The translations under genes and the position numbers were made by a program. Under the pieces are notes generated by a model. The model made no database searches. It was not told the DNA's origin and saw only the letters and a list, made by a program, of their open reading frames with translations. A DNA stretch of 64,000 bases from Gemmatimonas sp. (lineage in GTDB: Bacteria; Gemmatimonadota; Gemmatimonadetes; Gemmatimonadales; Gemmatimonadaceae), in assembly GCA_021154325.1 (NCBI GenBank), contig JAJKIR010000135.1:20372-84371 (forward strand), read 5' to 3'. The first letter of the stretch is position 1, and each line of letters starts with the position of its first letter. Positions 59,062 through 64,000 of the stretch are shown one piece after another.

Positions 59062-59799
59062 TCAGGCGCGGGTCATGAGAGCGCGCAATACACCGGCGGC
59101 GACCACGCCCGCCGTCTCGAAGCGTAAAGTAGTCTCGGCGAGGGAGGCCGGTAGCCAACCGTGCTCGTCGACGATGAGCGCGCGCTCGGATTCCTCGATG
59201 CCTCCCTCGGGTCCGAGGAGCAAAAGCGTGGCGCTCGGTCGCTGATCGACGAGTGGGCGCCCGCCCCGCTCGAGGAGAAAGCGCGCAGCCGTCGTCTCGG
59301 TGGGCCTAACGAGTGCTTCGGCCAATGTCAGCTCGAGGGCGATCTCCGGAAGCCAAGCGCCCCCGGACTGCTCGACCGCGCCGATCATTCGCGCGCGCAC
59401 CTTCTGCGCAAACTTCTCGCCCTCGCCTCGCGGCGACACGCTTGCCGATCGCTGGAAGAGCACCGGCTGCCACGAGGTCACCGCGAGCTCCGCGCTCTTC
59501 TCCGCCAACCAGAGCATCCGCTCCCGATCGGCGACCGGCACCAGGAGGCCGAGCTGCGGCGGTCGCGGAATGTTCTCCACGTCGCCGATCAAGACCACCG
59601 CCTCATCCTTCGGCAGTCGCTCGAGCTTCGCCTCGGCGATTGCTCCACGCCCATTCGTTAGGCGAAGTACCTCGCCTTCACGCAGCCGGCGTACACGAAT
59701 GTGTCTAGCAACTTCCCCGGGCAGGGTGAGCGACGCACCCGGTACGAGCGCCTCGTCAACGAAGAAGGTGGCTACGACCGTACGATGGCGACGGTCCAC
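59062..59799 (-). CDS. rsmE: 16S rRNA (uracil1498-N3)-methyltransferase
   Basis: FFVDEALVPGASLTLPGEVARHIRVRRLREGEVLRLTNGRG, LLLGPEGGIEESE; start uncertain. Confidence 0.9.
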   Translation of the reverse strand: MDRRHRTVVATFFVDEALVPGASLTLPGEVARHIRVRRLREGEVLRLTNGRGAIAEAKLERLPKDEAVVLIGDVENIPRPPQLGLLVPVADRERMLWLAEKSAELAVTSWQPVLFQRSASVSPRGEGEKFAQKVRARMIGAVEQSGGAWLPEIALELTLAEALVRPTETTAARFLLERGGRPLVDQRPSATLLLLGPEGGIEESERALIVDEHGWLPASLAETTLRFETAGVVAAGVLRALMTRA

Positions 59800-60638
59800 C
59801 AGATGTCCTCGATGTCCTCGCGTTCGACGCGCCAACCGCCTGCATCCAACGCCGTCAGCATCTCCGAACGTTCCTCGCGCAGGATGCCGCTGAGGATCGC
59901 GTGGCCGCGCGGCACGAGAGCAGATGCCATCAACGGGAGAAGCGGAACGAGCACGGACGAGATGATGTTCGCGAGCAGGACGTCCACCGGCGCGACCAGC
60001 GGCAGCAACAGGGTCGCATCACCCTCGAGCACAGTCACCCGGCCAGCAACACCGTTCCGCGCGACGTTTTCTTCCGCGTTTCCAATCGCGTCCGGATCGA
60101 GCTCGATCGCGAATGAATGTCGCGCGCCGAGCTTCACCGCGGCGATCGACAGAATGGCGCTTCCCGCGCCAAGATCCGCGACGCGATCCCCATCGCGCAG
60201 AGCCGAAGGGAGAAGGCGAATGACCCCCCGTGTCGTCGCGTGCTCGCCCGTTCCGAACGCCATGCCCGGATCGATGACAACGGTCCGACTCGGATCGGAC
60301 GCATCGGCAAGCCATGGCGGAGCGACGACGAGCGGCCCGACAACGTGGGCGTGCAGCGCTGACTTCCATCGCTCGGTCCAGTCGACGCGTGGCGCCGGCT
60401 CCGTTTCGATCCGCGCATCGGGGCTCGCCGCGAGCACGGCACAGGTGACGTCGTCGGCCATGCTTTCATCGGCGAGCAGCGTCACCAGCTGGTCGTCGAC
60501 TTCCTGGACCCCCTGGGCGCCGAGCCTGAACAGCGCCGCCACGACGGCGTCGCGCTGCGAGCCTGGACGAACCCGCACGGACAGCCAGTGATCGTGCGCG
60601 TCGTCCGCGGAGAGACCGTCTCCGCGATGAGCGTTCAC
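59772..60638 (-). CDS. prmA: Ribosomal protein L11 methyltransferase
   Basis: VIDPGMAFGTGEHATTRGVIRLL, VADLGAGSAILSIAAVKLGA, LLANIISSVLVPLLP. Confidence 0.94.
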   Translation of the reverse strand: MNAHRGDGLSADDAHDHWLSVRVRPGSQRDAVVAALFRLGAQGVQEVDDQLVTLLADESMADDVTCAVLAASPDARIETEPAPRVDWTERWKSALHAHVVGPLVVAPPWLADASDPSRTVVIDPGMAFGTGEHATTRGVIRLLPSALRDGDRVADLGAGSAILSIAAVKLGARHSFAIELDPDAIGNAEENVARNGVAGRVTVLEGDATLLLPLVAPVDVLLANIISSVLVPLLPLMASALVPRGHAILSGILREERSEMLTALDAGGWRVEREDIEDIWWTVAIVRS

Positions 60639-61777
60639 GCGCCTAACGCTTCCTTCATCTTCGCCCAGAATCCCTTGCCGCGGGAATCGAGGGGTACGCT
60701 CTTCTGTACGTCGTTGAGTTGCTCGATGAGCCCACGTTCTTCGTCGGTGAGCCGGTCCGGTGTCCAGAGCTGTACGCGGACGTGAAGGTCGCCGGCGCCA
60801 CTCGCGTTCACCCGCGGCAGCCCGCGGCCGCGGAGATGGAACACCTGGCCGCTCTGGGTACCCGGAGGAACCTTCAGCGCCGTACTTCCCGTCACGGTCG
60901 GCACCACGAGCTCCGCGCCGAGCACGAGCTGCCCGTAGGTGACGAGCATCTCCGTGTACAGCTCCTCGCCGTCGCGCTCGAATCGCGGATCGTCCGCGAC
61001 CTCGAAGATGACGTGAATGTCGCCACGCCCTCCGCCCCGCTGGCCGGCATTACCGACGCCGCGCAGCGTCATGTATTGTCCCGTCGCGACGCCCGGCGGA
61101 ATCTCGATTGTGAGCTCGCGCTCCTCCCGGAGCCTCCCTTCACCACGGCACTTCTTGCACGGCGTCTGGACGACTGTGCCTTCGCCCTTGCACGTCGGAC
61201 ACGGTGCCACCGTCACGAACTGGCCGAAGAACGAGCGCTGAGCGCGACGCACCTCGCCGCTTCCGTTACAGGTCGCGCACGTCTGGGGCTTGGATCCCGG
61301 CTCAGCGCCGGAGCCCTCGCAGCGGTCGCACGGCTCGAGGAGCTTCGCGTTGATCTTCTTCTCGACACCGGTCGCGACTTCTGCGAGCGTCAACGGGATC
61401 GTGACCTTCACGTCGGCGCCGCTCCGCACGCTGCCGCCCGACCGTCCGCCGGAAAAGCCGCCGAACATGTCGTCGAGCCCGGCGAAGGCGCCAAAGTCGC
61501 GCATGAAGATGCCTAACGCCTCGGAGAGATCGACGTGGTGGAAGCCGCCGCCTCCGCCGCGCAGGCCGGCCTCACCGTACCGGTCGTACGCCGCGCGCTT
61601 CTGCGGGTCGCGCAGAATGTCGTACGCTTCGGTGATCTCCTTGAACCGCTCCTCCGCGTCCTTCGACCCGTTGTTGCGGTCGGGGTGATACTGCATCGCG
61701 AGCTTGCGGTACGCCTTCTTGATGTCGTCGTCCGACGCACCTCGCGGCACGCCCAGAGTGGTATAAAAGTCAGCCAT
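60635..61777 (-). CDS. dnaJ: Chaperone DnaJ
   Basis: J domain with HPD, G/F region, four CxxCxGxG-type zinc motifs. Confidence 0.97.
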   Translation of the reverse strand: MADFYTTLGVPRGASDDDIKKAYRKLAMQYHPDRNNGSKDAEERFKEITEAYDILRDPQKRAAYDRYGEAGLRGGGGGFHHVDLSEALGIFMRDFGAFAGLDDMFGGFSGGRSGGSVRSGADVKVTIPLTLAEVATGVEKKINAKLLEPCDRCEGSGAEPGSKPQTCATCNGSGEVRRAQRSFFGQFVTVAPCPTCKGEGTVVQTPCKKCRGEGRLREERELTIEIPPGVATGQYMTLRGVGNAGQRGGGRGDIHVIFEVADDPRFERDGEELYTEMLVTYGQLVLGAELVVPTVTGSTALKVPPGTQSGQVFHLRGRGLPRVNASGAGDLHVRVQLWTPDRLTDEERGLIEQLNDVQKSVPLDSRGKGFWAKMKEALGA

Positions 61778-61794
61778 GCGGGCCTTCGGTGCGG

Positions 61795-62844
61795 CTACTG
61801 TTGGAGGAGATCGTTGAGCAGCCGCGACGTGTGGCTGACGAGCGAGATGACCTTCTCGTACGGCATCCGCGTGGGTCCGATGACGCCGATCACACCCGTC
61901 AGGCTGCCGACGTTGTACTCCGCCGTCACCACGGTGAACTCCTCGAGCCGGGGATCGTCGTGCTCGGTGCCGATCGTGATCGAGACGCCGGGAGCCGTGC
62001 GTCTCCGAATCGCTTCTGCCAACGCATCCGGCCGCTCCGTGAGCGCCAGGAGACGCCGCAGCCGATCCGCCGCGCTGAACTCCGGCTGCTCGGCGAGCAC
62101 CGACGGCTGGCCCAGGAGCACGCTCTGCGACTCCGATGGCAGAGCGGCGTCGAAGAGATGCTCGGCCTCCTGCACGAAGATGTTGAGAAGCTCGTGCCCC
62201 TCAGGTCCCGCCGTCGCATCGCGCAGTCGCGCGCCGAGCGAGCGGCGAATCTGCTCCAGCGTCAGGCCGGAGAGCCGCTCGTTGAGCACGGCCGTGACCT
62301 GCGCCACGGCCGTCTCGGCGATCTCCCCAGCCACTTCGACGAACACGGTGCGCATCACCCCGCCGTCGAGCGTCAGCACCATGAGCAAACGCTCACTGCT
62401 GATTCGAACGAGCTCGAGTCGGCGGAGCACGGACGTCGCCAGGCGGGGACCGAGCGCCACGCCAAGTTCCTGCGTGAGCACCCCAAGCGTCTGCGCGGCT
62501 CGGCGGAGTACCGCCTCGATCGCCGAGGCTCCGCCCGGGCCCGAGATCGTCTCCGCCAGCTGCTCGGACTCGCGCGTGAGGAGTGCAGGTATCGAGAGCA
62601 GCTGGTCGACGTAGGCGCGATACGCCTTGTTCGTCGGAACGCGGCCCGCGGAGGTGTGCGGATGAAAGAGGAAGCCCTTCTCCTCCAGGTCCGACATCGT
62701 ATTGCGTATGGTCGCGGGAGAAACGCCGAGCCCGAAGCGCCGCGACAGCGTACGCGAGCCGGCGGGCTCGGCGGTCTCCACATAGCTGAGGATGACCGCC
62801 TCGAGAACCTTCCGCTCCCGCCGGGACAGCTCTTGCGAACTCAT
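61795..62844 (-). CDS. hrcA: Heat-inducible transcription repressor HrcA
   Basis: LSRRERKVLEAVILSYVETAEPAGSRTLSRRFGLGVSPATIRNTMSDLEEKGFLFHPHTSAGRVPT. Confidence 0.95.
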   Translation of the reverse strand: MSSQELSRRERKVLEAVILSYVETAEPAGSRTLSRRFGLGVSPATIRNTMSDLEEKGFLFHPHTSAGRVPTNKAYRAYVDQLLSIPALLTRESEQLAETISGPGGASAIEAVLRRAAQTLGVLTQELGVALGPRLATSVLRRLELVRISSERLLMVLTLDGGVMRTVFVEVAGEIAETAVAQVTAVLNERLSGLTLEQIRRSLGARLRDATAGPEGHELLNIFVQEAEHLFDAALPSESQSVLLGQPSVLAEQPEFSAADRLRRLLALTERPDALAEAIRRRTAPGVSITIGTEHDDPRLEEFTVVTAEYNVGSLTGVIGVIGPTRMPYEKVISLVSHTSRLLNDLLQQ

Positions 62845-62854
62845 AAGTGCAAAC

Positions 62855-63979
62855 CTAGGAACGACTTCCAACTAGTGTCAAGTCTGCGGCGAGGCCGTCG
62901 AGCCTGAGCCAGCCGAGGGCGGTCAGTGTCAACTGTCCATCGGACGAGATTCTGCCCCAGCCGGCGTCCACCCAGTCTTGGGCACGAACAAGTTCCGCAC
63001 CCGTGAGACGCAGCCCATCCGAAGTCCGCAACCCGAGATACACGCGCTCCGCGGCTCGGTTCTCCTCATCCAGGGTTTCGCGCGCTTCGATCGGATCCAT
63101 TCCCTGGCCAAGCCTCCGCAGCCACTCGACGTACGGATCGACGTTCCACCGACGCGCGCTTTCGTCGTATTCGTGAGCACCAGGCCCGAGGCCAGCGTAT
63201 GCGGCGCCGGTCCAATAACTGGAGTTGTGGCGGGCACGGTGGCCCGGCCTCGCGAAGTTGGAGACCTCGTAGTGCTCGAATCCAGCTGCCCCGAGGGTGT
63301 CGTGCGCGTGCAGAAATTCGCGCTCGTACCGCTCGTCGTGCGCTTCGGTGATCGCGCCCCGGTCCCGCCAACGGCCGAGCGGCGTCGCCGGCTCGGTCGT
63401 GAGGCCGTACAGCGAGAGGTGCGTCGGCTCGAGAACGAGCGCGGCCCGCAGGTCGTTCTCCCACGACCGCTCCACCTCGTCTGGCAGGGCAAAAATCAGG
63501 TCGAGGGAGATGTCCTGTATGCCCGCCGACCGCGCCGCGTCAAATGCCTTCGCGATCGCCGCACTGTCATGGGTGCGGTGCATCCACCGCAGCACGCCCT
63601 CGTCGAACGACTGGGCGCCCAGGGAGAGCCGATTGACGCCGGCGTCCCGCCACGCGCGCGCGGCGTCGACGGTGACGTCATCGGGATTTGCCTCGAGCGT
63701 GAGCTCGCCCCGCGGCTCGAGCTCGACGCGCTTCCTGAGCATGTTGAGGAGCCGCGCCACGCCTTCGCCGCCGAGCCGGGATGGCGTGCCGCCGCCGAGA
63801 TAGATCGTATCGGCAACCCACCGCTCGTCGCCCGCGAAACGCAGTGCGAGCTCACGCTCGATCGCGTCGACGTATTCGTCTACCGGCACGTGCCGTCGTA
63901 CCGCGATCGCAAAATCGCAGTACACGCAGCGGCGCGCGCAGAATGGAACGTGGACGTAGACGTGACGTGGTAGGGGCAC
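62855..63979 (-). CDS. hemW: Radical SAM heme chaperone / coproporphyrinogen oxidase-like protein HemW
   Basis: VYVHVPFCARRCVYCDFAI, IYLGGGTPSRL, LTLEANPDD, SLGAQSFD. Confidence 0.94.
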   Translation of the reverse strand: MPLPRHVYVHVPFCARRCVYCDFAIAVRRHVPVDEYVDAIERELALRFAGDERWVADTIYLGGGTPSRLGGEGVARLLNMLRKRVELEPRGELTLEANPDDVTVDAARAWRDAGVNRLSLGAQSFDEGVLRWMHRTHDSAAIAKAFDAARSAGIQDISLDLIFALPDEVERSWENDLRAALVLEPTHLSLYGLTTEPATPLGRWRDRGAITEAHDERYEREFLHAHDTLGAAGFEHYEVSNFARPGHRARHNSSYWTGAAYAGLGPGAHEYDESARRWNVDPYVEWLRRLGQGMDPIEARETLDEENRAAERVYLGLRTSDGLRLTGAELVRAQDWVDAGWGRISSDGQLTLTALGWLRLDGLAADLTLVGSRS

Positions 63980-64000
63980 ACGGAAAGATACGGCGCGCGC

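Noticed and set aside
62840-62890. CIRCE operator upstream of hrcA
   Set aside because: No TTAGCACTC/GAGTGCTAA inverted repeat; only weak partial resemblance (ataagtgc, actagtgtc).

Overview
This 64 kb window is gene-dense, GC-rich bacterial chromosome, transcribed mostly on the minus strand. Gene content and domain styles resemble Gemmatimonadota or a related phylum, but that assignment is inference. Housekeeping blocks: rpsI/rplM; an acyl-CoA carboxylase operon with an rRNA-methyltransferase gene inside it; a rpsA-cmk-aroA-tyrA-dapD-dapA-dapB-lysC-asd-M20 peptidase (DapE-like) operon; recN-nadK-dxs-polyprenyl synthase-xseB-xseA-folD; rny/zapA with a likely 6S RNA between them; pheS-pheT; infC-rpmI-rplT; arcA divergent from rex; an rsbU/rsbW/STAS partner-switching set; pta-coaD-rsmD-recJ; dnaG-mutS2; and hemW-hrcA-dnaJ-prmA-rsmE. 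Two tRNAs (Leu-UAA and Gly-GCC) are present. I found no rRNA, CRISPR array or transposase. The main signals are: (1) a dispersed octamer GCCTAACG/CGTTAGGC, 28 exact copies by manual scan, embedded in CDSs in several reading frames and forcing rare codons, which suggests an uptake-, segregation- or recombination-type DNA word; (2) a perfect Rex operator TTGTGAATTCGTTCACAA between divergent arcA and rex; (3) a small accessory cluster: XRE regulator, basic Cys-containing 131-aa protein, Rad52-like annealing protein with Zn ribbon, and an orphan ORF; (4) GCGAAGC-loop REP-like palindromes, some overlapping the start codons of recN and mutS2; (5) a structured leader ahead of infC. All searches were by eye. 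Family assignments come from recognising the supplied translations.
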